DNA of 63,581 bases from an uncultured Planctomycetales bacterium. GTDB lineage: Bacteria; Planctomycetota; Planctomycetia; Isosphaerales; Isosphaeraceae. Positions 26,910 through 35,067 of the stretch are shown one piece after another; within the stretch, counting starts at the first letter, position 1, and every line of letters starts with the position of its first letter. The translations under genes and the position numbers were made by a program. Below the pieces are notes generated by a model. It was not told the DNA's origin. It did not search any database and was given only the letters and a program-made list of their open reading frames with translations. The stretch spans positions 1-63,581 of the forward strand of contig CAIYJE010000109.1 in the NCBI GenBank assembly GCA_903926465.1. The letters run 5' to 3'.

Positions 26910-28052
26910 ATGAACACCTTGAAAGTCTTGAACGTTTATGCTGGGAACCTGTACGGTGGCATTGAGAGCATGCTCTTTACTCTTGCCAGAACCAAAGGAG
27001 AAGTTCCCGGTTTTGATATGGATTTTGCCTTGTGTTTCCCTGGGCGATTGATGGATGAATTACGATCTACCAAGGCAACCACTCATGATCTTGGCCCGGT
27101 TCGGGCCCGATATTTCTGGCAGGTTTATCGCGCCAGACATCGACTGAAAACAGTCCTGAAAAAAACGCGTTATGACGCTGTGATTTTGCACGCAAGCTGG
27201 CCTTATGCGATCTTTGCCCCCGTTGTGCGACAAGCCGGAATACCTTTGATCTACTGGCAGCATGATCTCGCTTCCGCAAATCCTCAATCAAAAATTGAAA
27301 AAGTTGCGGCTCGGATCAAACCCAATTTCATCATTAGTAATAGTCATTTTTCGGCCAAAACACTGGTCAACCTTTTTCCTCAAATCCCTTACAAAGTTCT
27401 CTACTACCCCGTTTTGCCAAGTATTCCTGCCGCCGATTCCGCATCGCAGCGTACGAGCGTAAGGCAAGAACTGCAGACACCACTCGATCATGTGGTCATC
27501 ACCTTGACCGCACGCCTTGAAAGCTGGAAAGGTCATCATTTACTACTGGATGCTCTTTCCAACCTGCATGATTTACCAGGCTGGACCGCATGGATTGTTG
27601 GGGGCCCCCAACGCCCAGCAGAACATTCTTATCTTGCCGGCCTGAAACAAAAGGCTCAGCAGTATGCCATTGAAGATCGTGTCGTCTTCGTAGGCCAGAG
27701 AAACGATGTACGGCGGCTACTCTACGCCTCCGATATTCACTGTCAACCCAATACAGGGCCAGAGCCGTTCGGCATTGCATTCATTGAAGCGCTTTACTGC
27801 GGACTTCCTCTCGTTACGACCGCCATTGGTGCAGCCGTAGAAATTGTCGACACCAGTTGTGGCCAGACCGTTCCAGCAGACGAGTCCAAAGCCCTATCAG
27901 AAGCACTTCGAGAACTGATTACCAATACAACCAAACGACAAACACTGAGCGCCTACGGACCAACTCGTGCCGCCGACCTCTGCGATCCCGGAAAATCGAT
28001 CCGTGAACTCAGGTCGCTCATTGAAACGCTGAAGCCTGTAGCAAACCATTGA
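26910..28052 (+). CDS. Glycosyltransferase family 4
   Basis: The ATG at 26910 (MNTLKVLNVYAGNLYGGIESML) is preferred over the TTG at 26895. The protein is 380 residues. The N-terminal domain has the GGIE loop; the C-terminal donor domain begins ITLTARLESWKGHHLLLDAL and contains VVFVGQRNDVRRLLYASDIHCQPN. The EX7E-like stretch is GPEPFGIAFIEALYCGLPLVTT, diagnostic for GT4 retaining enzymes using nucleotide sugars. Probably part of a surface-polysaccharide or glycolipid pathway with the genes at 24548 and 26129. The region is AT-richer than the window average. Confidence 0.92.
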   Translation: MNTLKVLNVYAGNLYGGIESMLFTLARTKGEVPGFDMDFALCFPGRLMDELRSTKATTHDLGPVRARYFWQVYRARHRLKTVLKKTRYDAVILHASWPYAIFAPVVRQAGIPLIYWQHDLASANPQSKIEKVAARIKPNFIISNSHFSAKTLVNLFPQIPYKVLYYPVLPSIPAADSASQRTSVRQELQTPLDHVVITLTARLESWKGHHLLLDALSNLHDLPGWTAWIVGGPQRPAEHSYLAGLKQKAQQYAIEDRVVFVGQRNDVRRLLYASDIHCQPNTGPEPFGIAFIEALYCGLPLVTTAIGAAVEIVDTSCGQTVPADESKALSEALRELITNTTKRQTLSAYGPTRAADLCDPGKSIRELRSLIETLKPVANH

Positions 28053-28440
28053 CCAGGCAAGAGATCATGCGCGACCCGATGAAACAAGTTCGCCAAACTT
28101 CGTTGGCTTGCATGCCTTCCCTTGGTAATTGCTTAGCTTACCGACGGACGACCTCTCTTGAGTCCCAAGATTGGGTCACGGCAGGTTTCTGAATTCCGCT
28201 GCATCTTCCGATCAGTATGATAGGCCTGTTGAGCAAGTCTCTTGTACCCTTTGCGAAAATCGACCGGGGTCATAGCCACGAAATCTCTGCGGTGGCCCAA
28301 AGACGGATCATCTTCACTCCTCTTGTCCCGTTGAGCAAGCGTTCCAGTGCCCTATGGCCTTCCTGCTCCTTCTCGGCCTGGCAGGATCGACTCGAACCGC
28401 CTAACCCGCCCACCCCGGCGATGATTCCAAGTACGCAGTC
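28053..28440. other. Intergenic region, no convincing gene
   Basis: This lies between the GT4 gene and the Y-family polymerase promoter. A minus-strand frame around 28160-28330 reads ...VAMTPVDFRKGYKRLAQQ. That weakly recalls the start of IS66 TnpB (VDFRKG), but it is short and bounded by stops, so I do not call it a gene. Confidence 0.4.
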
Positions 28441-28469
28441 TTGACCTGGCTTTTCGTACACACTAAACT
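28441..28469 (+). promoter_or_regulatory. Sigma-70-type promoter of the Y-family polymerase gene
   Basis: TTGACC (28441-28446), a 17-bp spacer and TAAACT (28464-28469) form a near-consensus promoter. The ATG at 28477 is only 7 nt after the -10 box, so transcription would start at or next to the A of ATG: a leaderless or nearly leaderless mRNA. No Shine-Dalgarno precedes the ATG, which agrees. Confidence 0.6.
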
Positions 28470-28476
28470 CCCGTCC

Positions 28477-29721
28477 ATGGGAAACTCCAGGCGAGACACG
28501 GCGATCGGCCATCTGGATGCCGACTGTTTTTACGTCTCGGCAGAGCGGGTGCGTGACCCGTTTCTGTGCGGCAAGCCCGTGGGCGTGCTGGGCAACCAGG
28601 GCGCCTGTGTTATTGCCAAGAGTTATGAAATGAAGGCGGCCGGCGTGAAGACCGGCATGCCGATCTGGGAGGCCATGAAACTGTGCCCCGGCGGTATCTA
28701 TATCAAGCGAGACTTCCGCTGGTATGAGGTTTTGAGCCGGCGCATGCTTGAGGTGATGCGTACCTGCTCGCCGCGAGTCGAGTATTACTCTATTGATGAG
28801 TTCTTCTTTCAGGCGGTCCCGCAAAGCCCCGGCATGAGTTTGCAAGATTCGGCCCTGGCCATTCGTGACCGGGTTGCGCAAGAGGTTGGCGTGCCGGCCA
28901 CCATTGGCATTGCTCGGTCTCGCACCCTGGCCAAGCTGATCTCAGATTCCGCCAAGCCGTTTGGGGCTCTGGCGGTGCTAGACCCGGAGGCAGAGGCAAG
29001 CCTGCTGGCGGAACGGCCGGTCTCTGAAATCACCGGAATTTCTGGCCAGCGAGAGAAGCGGCTCTTACCCTGGGGTATCCGGACATGCCTCGATTTGGCG
29101 CGGGCCGACCGGCGACTGGTGCGCAGCCTGCTCACAAGCTCTGGAGAAACCCTTTGGTGGGAACTCAATGGCGAGCCAGCACAGCCTATTCGGGCAAACC
29201 GCCCACTCCACAAGGCAATTTCTCGTGGGGGCAGCTTTGGCGAAACGGCCGTAGACCCCGCCGTGCTCTACGCCTGGCTGGTGCGGAACATCGAACGCCT
29301 GATCGAGGAACTGCACTATCATGAAACTCTTGTTGGTCGGCTGAGCGTTTGGGTGGGCTACAACGACGGTCGGTCTGGTATCGGCCAGACCACCCTTGCC
29401 GTACCCACCGACCGTTTCGACCAACTGGTTGAGGCGGCCCGCTCATGCCTGCGTACCGCCTGGATTCCCCGCGCAGCGGCCCAGCGCATGCACCTGATTG
29501 CCGAGAACCTGCACAAACGCGAACCCAGACCGCTCGGGCTGTTTGAGTCGGCCACCGAACACAACCGCGCGGAGGCCGTAGCCAAGGTCAAACGCCAGGT
29601 CAATGACCGAATTGGCCGGTTCGCGCTCCGGAGCGCGGCCACGCTCCCACTGAAATCGATCTACAAAGATACCAGCAACGGTTACGACATCTGCGATATC
29701 AGGGGCAAAACCTGCTTCTAA
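28477..29721 (+). CDS. Y-family DNA polymerase (UmuC/DinB-like)
   Basis: The ATG at 28477 gives 414 residues. The catalytic carboxylates are in GHLDADCFYVSAERV (Asp14, Asp16) and YYSIDEFF (Asp107, Glu108). The little-finger region includes KAISRGGSFGETAVD, reminiscent of the UmuC/ImuB C-terminal side. The helix-hairpin-helix region is GISGQREKRLLPWGIRTCLDLAR. It lacks a recognisable beta-clamp QLxLF motif at the end (last residues NGYDICDIRGKTCF), but by eye this is not conclusive. The enzyme performs translesion synthesis. It is preceded by a near-consensus promoter and followed 125 nt later by a divergent SRAP-like gene, a combination suggesting a DNA-damage module. Confidence 0.9.
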   Translation: MGNSRRDTAIGHLDADCFYVSAERVRDPFLCGKPVGVLGNQGACVIAKSYEMKAAGVKTGMPIWEAMKLCPGGIYIKRDFRWYEVLSRRMLEVMRTCSPRVEYYSIDEFFFQAVPQSPGMSLQDSALAIRDRVAQEVGVPATIGIARSRTLAKLISDSAKPFGALAVLDPEAEASLLAERPVSEITGISGQREKRLLPWGIRTCLDLARADRRLVRSLLTSSGETLWWELNGEPAQPIRANRPLHKAISRGGSFGETAVDPAVLYAWLVRNIERLIEELHYHETLVGRLSVWVGYNDGRSGIGQTTLAVPTDRFDQLVEAARSCLRTAWIPRAAAQRMHLIAENLHKREPRPLGLFESATEHNRAEAVAKVKRQVNDRIGRFALRSAATLPLKSIYKDTSNGYDICDIRGKTCF

Positions 29722-29733
29722 TCTTGGAGGCAA

Positions 29734-29788
29734 TTTCAAAACCTGAGACAGGCACCTGGCAGACCAAGATCCAGTCCCGGTTTTGAAA
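29734..29788. repeat. 10-bp perfect inverted repeat between the polymerase and SRAP-like genes
   Basis: TTTCAAAACC (29734-29743) and GGTTTTGAAA (29779-29788) are exact complements 35 nt apart. The left arm runs into AACCTGAGACAGGCA, the motif shared with 779-792 and 11458-11472. It could be a terminator of the polymerase gene, a regulator site for the downstream gene, or a REP element. Confidence 0.65.
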
Positions 29789-29845
29789 CGGCTTCTTACG
29801 GTTTCACCAACTCACCAAAACCTTGTCACAGATTTTCGTAACGCC

Positions 29846-30313
29846 ATGTGCCTTGGAATTTCACTGGCCCGGACAGAGCTTCCCCTCGAACTGATTGCTC
29901 GCCACGGGCTCGATCGTTGCGCGCATGCACGCGGCGGCGAGAAAGAGATTCAGTTCCTGTTCAGAGACAGAGACCCCCGCCTGCCCGTCTGGCAAGACGG
30001 CCAGCTTCAAATCATGCGCTGGGGCAACAGCCATGGCCAGAGCCGGTTGTTGCCACGCACCGGCTGGACCTGGCAGGAAACGATCGATTCTGGTGGCTGG
30101 AAAAATCTGGACGCCGTTCCGGTTGATATCCCCGCCTCGCTCGGCTTTGAGAGAGGTGTCTGGTACCGTATCCGCCAGGGAATTCGTGGCCTGCTGGTCC
30201 TCGATGAACAGAACAGCCATGTCGTTTACATGATCTGCGAGCCATCCACCCACTATTATCGCGTGATGACCCGCTCTGATCGGATGCCCATGCTCATTGA
30301 TGAACAGATCTGA
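29846..30313 (+). CDS. Divergent SRAP-like (HMCES/YedK-type) protein
   Basis: The ATG at 29846 places Cys as residue 2 (MCLGISLA), as required for SRAP proteins, whose Cys2 links to abasic sites in single-stranded DNA. The protein is 155 residues, shorter than the usual 190-230. Further SRAP-like features in order are LQIMRWGNSHGQ (compare MRWGLIP), a possible Glu/Trp region RGVWYRIRQG, and the C-terminal RSDRMPMLID (compare HxRMPVIL). The conserved catalytic His before RMP is replaced by Ser, and no NARSE-like motif is clear. So it may be a stripped-down or inactive relative, or a related DNA-damage protein. Its place directly after a translesion polymerase supports a damage-tolerance role. 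The family call is inference. Confidence 0.6.
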   Translation: MCLGISLARTELPLELIARHGLDRCAHARGGEKEIQFLFRDRDPRLPVWQDGQLQIMRWGNSHGQSRLLPRTGWTWQETIDSGGWKNLDAVPVDIPASLGFERGVWYRIRQGIRGLLVLDEQNSHVVYMICEPSTHYYRVMTRSDRMPMLIDEQI

Positions 30314-31607
30314 CAGGGGGCAAACCGATCAGGCCTGGCAGGCAACTCCCAGAAGATCAGAACTGCTCAGAAGGTTGCCAAGCAAACCCGGAACAATCGG
30401 GGGGCTTGCTTGCCACGTCGATGTTTGACCCGCCTGAAGCGCCAGCGTTCCCAAGCGGGTAAATCCCTACGGATGCAGCGGTTCCATCGCCAGCAACTGC
30501 CGACACACATCTCCAGCCGCATCCACCGACCCACCTGGGAAAACTCCAGAGCATGATCCGGAAGCCGATGATGCGGCATCATGAGCATCGCCTACCCCAC
30601 CCTCCAACCGGACGGCGAAGCAAAAGCCAAGGGCAATTCGGCAACCACGCCGGTATGCCGTCGAACGAGATGATCGCAAGAACCGAACGCCGTTGCGCAT
30701 AGGTTTTGCCCCAACTCAACCCAATACATCTCGCCCATTTGCCCCAATATTCGCAATTCGCGAAACATGGGCCGGTGCGTCAGAACAAATCTCAAAAAAA
30801 GATCGAGCGCGCTATCACTTTGTGCCCGCGAGTTCCGACATATGGGTAACGAATTCCAAGCCGGCCGATCTGACCCACGCCCAGACCTCTCAACCGCCCC
30901 ATTTTCCAATCAACAAACAATCTCCCCCATGTCCATTCGTAGCCACCACAGGTAATTACGGTTCTTGCCGCAAGGTTCTGTTGCACCTGGGTCCAAACCA
31001 AGCCGGTGTAGTGATATTGCGCAGGGATATGAGGAACCCAGCCTGGGGCGGCTTCAACCCCTGGAGGGGGTTCCCAATTTTGGAGTCTGACACGGGCGAT
31101 GATCGCCTCGGTATAGCCCACGACGCCGTGGGGGCATGCCGATTGAGTTCATGCGACTGGCACAATGGCTGTGCACATCGCGTGAACTTTGATTTCTTTA
31201 CGACTGAGCCTGTTTAGCCAGGCTGCTGGAGTAACTGCCCCGTATTGGGCATCGCTTGCCAATGTGTTAAAGGGGCTTTCAGCGGAATGGGGAGTGGACG
31301 CGCAGGCCGTTGGACTGGCTCTTGAAAATCGGTCGGGCGTAACTGGACCAAGGCATGCCGATCGTAGGCCAATCCGCATGAAAGAATGGATAGCTTGCAA
31401 GGAATGAACAAAAGCTCCAAATGCTTGACTTCCATGAGCCTCAACCGTATGTTTTTGTAGATTTTCAAGCGAATTCCTCTCAAAACCGTCGTACAAATCC
31501 AGGTAAAACCTGATACCTCTGACGACACCACGCACGGCTTCCGTGTTGGCACTGTAATGAGCTGGCCTGGGTCTGTGTTCTGAGATGGCATCTCAATAAG
31601 GAATTCC
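30314..31607. other. 1.3-kb stretch without a convincing gene
   Basis: Open frames exist on both strands. Examples are 30693-31217 plus and 30792-31121 minus, the latter containing GWVPHIPAQYHYTGLVWTQ. They overlap each other, lack a good start context, and none shows a recognisable family. Codon use does not look like that of the neighbours. The stretch may contain decayed genes, plus the promoter of the ECF sigma gene at 31608. I found no insertion-sequence ends. Confidence 0.5.
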
Positions 31608-32207
31608 ATGCCCAACACTACAAGCGTGAGTCTTGTTGCCGGCATGGCGGAGCGTCCACACGATTCAAATGTGTGGGCTCAGTTTGTTTTGACTTATGGC
31701 GAGCAAGTTGTTTACTGGTGTATGCGGTACGGCCTGCAGGAAGCTGATGCACGAGATGTCGCGCAGGACGTATTGCTCCGCTTCTGGCGGCAAGCCACTC
31801 GGCTAGACTCGGGTGGTCCTCCCAGACGTTTTAGAGCCTTCCTTAAAACCCTGACTCATGCGGCCTGGGCCGACTGGTGCGATCAGTTCGAACCACGTGA
31901 GGCTGCTCGTGGCGGTACGGAGTACTTGAGCCTTCTGCGACAGCTACCTGCCCGCGAAGAATTGCTGACCAAGCTTGAGGAAACGTACGACGCCGAGCTA
32001 CTCCAGTTAGCCATGGCGAAAGTGGAAGGCCGGGTTGAACCGCACACATGGGCGGCATTCCGCATGCTGGCACTCGAACATCGACCAGGCCGTGAAGTGG
32101 CAGACCAGCTAGGGATGGCAATCAACACCGTTTTTGTTGCGCGAAAGAAAGTCCAGCGGCTGATCCGCGAGACGATTCACCAGCTTGAAGAGTCTTCTGG
32201 TTCATGA
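31608..32207 (+). CDS. ECF-type RNA polymerase sigma factor
   Basis: This 199-residue protein has region 2 with VYWCMRYGLQEADARDVAQDVLLRFW (the conserved DxxQDVF-like core binding helix). Region 4 is ALEHRPGREVADQLGMAINTVFVARKKVQRLIRE, a helix-turn-helix for the -35 element. Its 3' end overlaps the start of the kinase gene by 4 nt (ATGA). Planctomycetes encode many ECF factors coupled to Ser/Thr kinases, and by analogy the kinase or its N-terminal zinc domain probably controls this sigma factor. Target promoters are not visible in this window. Confidence 0.93.
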   Translation: MPNTTSVSLVAGMAERPHDSNVWAQFVLTYGEQVVYWCMRYGLQEADARDVAQDVLLRFWRQATRLDSGGPPRRFRAFLKTLTHAAWADWCDQFEPREAARGGTEYLSLLRQLPAREELLTKLEETYDAELLQLAMAKVEGRVEPHTWAAFRMLALEHRPGREVADQLGMAINTVFVARKKVQRLIRETIHQLEESSGS

Positions 32208-34840
32208 CGACCATCTCCGCTTGCCCGGACCAATCTACCTGGCTCAGATTTCTAGAGGAACAGGTTCACGAGCCAGAGCTCAGCGTGCTGGGGAACCATC
32301 TCGATGCCTGCCCGGCCTGCACCAACGAAATGGGGAGGCTGGCCGGAAGCTGGAGCTTGGACGGCGGCCGCCATCCTGCGCCGCTCGCGCTCGCGACTGC
32401 CACGCACAACATGCTGCAGGAGCTGGCGGCAAATCCCGACCAGCTCTCACGAGCTGCCGATGCCGCGGCATTCGACAGATTGTTGCCTGAAATTCCCGGC
32501 CTGACCGATTTTGTCAGAGTTGGGCAGGGTGGCATGGGGGTTGTGTACCGCGCCCAGGAAATCAACCTGAATCGGACGGTGGCGGTCAAGGTCATGTCCG
32601 GTTCTGGACTGGCATCGACTTCCAGTCGACTACGCGCAGAGCGAGAGGCTTTGACGCTGGCCCGGTTACAGCACCCGAACGTGGTCCAGATCTTCCGGTC
32701 GGGCGAAGCCAATGGCTTCCCTTACCTGATCATGGAATGGATTCAGGGGGGCACGCTGCAAGATCGTATTTGTCAGAAACCTTTGGATCCGATGGAAGCG
32801 GCCACCCTTGTGCGTGACCTGGCCCTGGCGATTGGTGAAGCACACGCGCTGGGAATCATTCATCGCGACATCAAACCCGATAACGTGCTGATGATGCCCT
32901 CCAGCAGACCGGACCGCCCACCGGTTCCCAAGCTGGCCGATTTCGGCCTATCCCGGCCTGATGACGCAACCCCGGGACTTACCGGGGTAGGGTTGATCGT
33001 GGGGACCCCCAGTTATATCGCTCCTGAACAGACCAGCCTGGATTCCACCTTGGGCGAGGTTGGCCCGGCAACCGATATTCATGGATTGGGTGCCACGCTG
33101 TATGCCCTGATCTCCGGCCAGCCACCTTACAACGGCCAAACCTCTCGGGAGTCGCTTCTGCGTTCCGCTTCGGGCGTGGTAACGCCACTCGAATCGCTTT
33201 GCCACGGTCTGTCTCTCGACCTGAAAACCATCGTTGAGAAATGCTTACAGCACTCGCCCCAACGCAGGTATCGTTCGGCGGGCGACCTGGCCGACGACCT
33301 GACGCGGTTTCTGGCAGGAGAGCCGATTCTGGCCCGGCCAATCTCCAAGCCCGAACGACTGGCCAAATGGGCACGCCGAAAGCCTTTGGCAGCCGCAGTC
33401 ACTTTACTTTTGGGCCTGGGTGGAATTGCTGGCATTGTGGGCACAAGTTACCATCTCCACTCCATCTCGTTCGCCCTCACGGAAAAAGATCAAGCGTTAG
33501 ACACAGCAAAGCTGGCCGTGGAGCTTGGAAAACGCACTCAAGACCAGTTGCGTGCGTCACTCGGCTCGCTGACCAACGACGTGGTTGACCGCATGATCCA
33601 GCGCGGGCCGGCGCTCGATGCGGGTGACCGAGATTTCCTCCGATCGGTCCGAGAAATGTATCTCAAACTCCCCCTGGAGTTTGACCCGCTCGAAGCCCAT
33701 AAATATCGCGCCAACGGACTTTTTAAACTGGCCAACCTGTTCTTTCAGATCGAACAGTATGACGAGGTTCACACCTGCGCGAAGGCGGCCCTGGCCGATT
33801 GTGACGCAGCGCTTGCTCTTGACCCAGAAGATCGTCAGATCGCAAAAATGCGACTGAAGCTCTTACTCTCTGATCACCATGCCTTGTTCCGCTCTCAGCG
33901 TTTCCCAGAAAGCGAACAGGCGGCACGTCGATTGATTGACGAGAGCCAATGGATTGCTCAAATTGACCCAGCTTCCGGGAACTCCGTTGCCCATGCTCTG
34001 ATCAGCCTTGGCATCAATCTGGCGGAAACCAACCGATCCGAAGAAGCCATCGGCTTCGTCTCCAAGGGCATAGCTCTCTTTGAGCAAATCCGCCGGGAAT
34101 CTCCCGATAACGATGCCCGATGGCATTCCATGGCAATGGGCCACTATAACGCGGCTCTTTGCCTCAGCCATGCGGGGCAACCCGAAGGCCAGAAGGCCCA
34201 GCTACTCACCATGCTAAGCGTGGCCGAGGAAGCTGCCCAAAAATTCCCAGCCAAGCGATTGAACTTTCTGAACGTCCAGCAAATTGGCCTCGGCTTCCTG
34301 GCCGGAACCTATTTACGAGAAGGTCGGCTTCAGGAATCCAAGGAACTCGTCGATCGGGCTTTGACACTTTCCCGGATCGCTCTTGAATCTCAGCCCGACC
34401 AAGCGTTACTCGTGAAGTTGCGTGACGGGCTGATTGACTCAGCCATTCTTGAGTACGAGATCTGCAAGCAGGAACATCGTCCACTCGATGCCGAAGCCGC
34501 ACTCCAGGAAGCCGTGCAGGCCGCCAGACAGAACAGGCTGGAAACGCCCGCTATCTATTACCATAGCCACCGCCTGATGGAGAGCCTTCGCCAAATTGCG
34601 GCCCTGTTCGAGCAAACGAACCAGGCCGAGGCTGCGCGTCGGGCTTATGAAGAGATCATTGAGGTTGCCCGCCCTTGGCTCAATTTTGAGCGACACACCA
34701 CCGCCGTGCGAGAGACGATGAACAATGCGATGGATCGCCTGATCTCGCAGGCTTCCCTTGAAGGAAATCACGGCCGTGTCGCCAGCCTGACAGCCGAGAG
34801 AATCCAGCAGCAAATGGGCAGGCCCGACGAACAAAAGTAA
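32204..34840 (+). CDS. Receptor Ser/Thr protein kinase with zinc-finger N-terminus and TPR C-terminus
   Basis: This 878-residue protein begins with an anti-sigma-like zinc-finger (zf-HC2-type) segment: Cys7, His32, Cys36, Cys39 in NHLDACPACTNEMG. The kinase domain (about 100-370) has the Gly loop GQGGMGVVY (107-115), Lys129 in VAVKV, HRDIKPDN (220-227), DFGLS (246-250) and GTPSYIAPEQ. One transmembrane helix spans 394-412 (LAAAVTLLLGLGGIAGIVG). The remaining 450 residues are helical, with TPR-like repeats, and face the other side of the membrane. Overlap with the ECF sigma gene suggests the zinc domain binds the sigma factor and kinase activity releases it, a planctomycete-type transmembrane signalling pair. 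The mechanism is inference. Confidence 0.94.
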   Translation: MTTISACPDQSTWLRFLEEQVHEPELSVLGNHLDACPACTNEMGRLAGSWSLDGGRHPAPLALATATHNMLQELAANPDQLSRAADAAAFDRLLPEIPGLTDFVRVGQGGMGVVYRAQEINLNRTVAVKVMSGSGLASTSSRLRAEREALTLARLQHPNVVQIFRSGEANGFPYLIMEWIQGGTLQDRICQKPLDPMEAATLVRDLALAIGEAHALGIIHRDIKPDNVLMMPSSRPDRPPVPKLADFGLSRPDDATPGLTGVGLIVGTPSYIAPEQTSLDSTLGEVGPATDIHGLGATLYALISGQPPYNGQTSRESLLRSASGVVTPLESLCHGLSLDLKTIVEKCLQHSPQRRYRSAGDLADDLTRFLAGEPILARPISKPERLAKWARRKPLAAAVTLLLGLGGIAGIVGTSYHLHSISFALTEKDQALDTAKLAVELGKRTQDQLRASLGSLTNDVVDRMIQRGPALDAGDRDFLRSVREMYLKLPLEFDPLEAHKYRANGLFKLANLFFQIEQYDEVHTCAKAALADCDAALALDPEDRQIAKMRLKLLLSDHHALFRSQRFPESEQAARRLIDESQWIAQIDPASGNSVAHALISLGINLAETNRSEEAIGFVSKGIALFEQIRRESPDNDARWHSMAMGHYNAALCLSHAGQPEGQKAQLLTMLSVAEEAAQKFPAKRLNFLNVQQIGLGFLAGTYLREGRLQESKELVDRALTLSRIALESQPDQALLVKLRDGLIDSAILEYEICKQEHRPLDAEAALQEAVQAARQNRLETPAIYYHSHRLMESLRQIAALFEQTNQAEAARRAYEEIIEVARPWLNFERHTTAVRETMNNAMDRLISQASLEGNHGRVASLTAERIQQQMGRPDEQK

Positions 34841-35067
34841 GGACTTGCCACGAAGAATCGCGATCCGGGCAGGCCGTGGCCTGAATAGACATGGAGTAGC
34901 CCCCCACAAGACTCGCCCGATGTGCGAGTGGGCTGGATCAAAATCCAGCTATGGGAAGATTTCGGAAGGATTTCGTATGCTTGAACTACTCCGGGCCGAG
35001 TGAGAGGGCGTGTTGCAACGAGTTCAGAGGCCCAATCTGACCCTTCCTGCGGAATGAGTGATCATCC

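Noticed and set aside
28160-28340. Minus-strand frame with VDFRKG, recalling IS66 TnpB
   Set aside because: The match is six residues in a frame broken by stops, and no other IS66 part is near.
28270-28881. 203-aa minus-strand frame opposite the polymerase start
   Set aside because: It overlaps the well-supported polymerase on the other strand; a shadow frame of GC-rich coding DNA.
30693-31217. 174-aa plus-strand open frame
   Set aside because: It has no family resemblance, overlaps similar-length frames on the other strand and lacks a good ribosome binding site.
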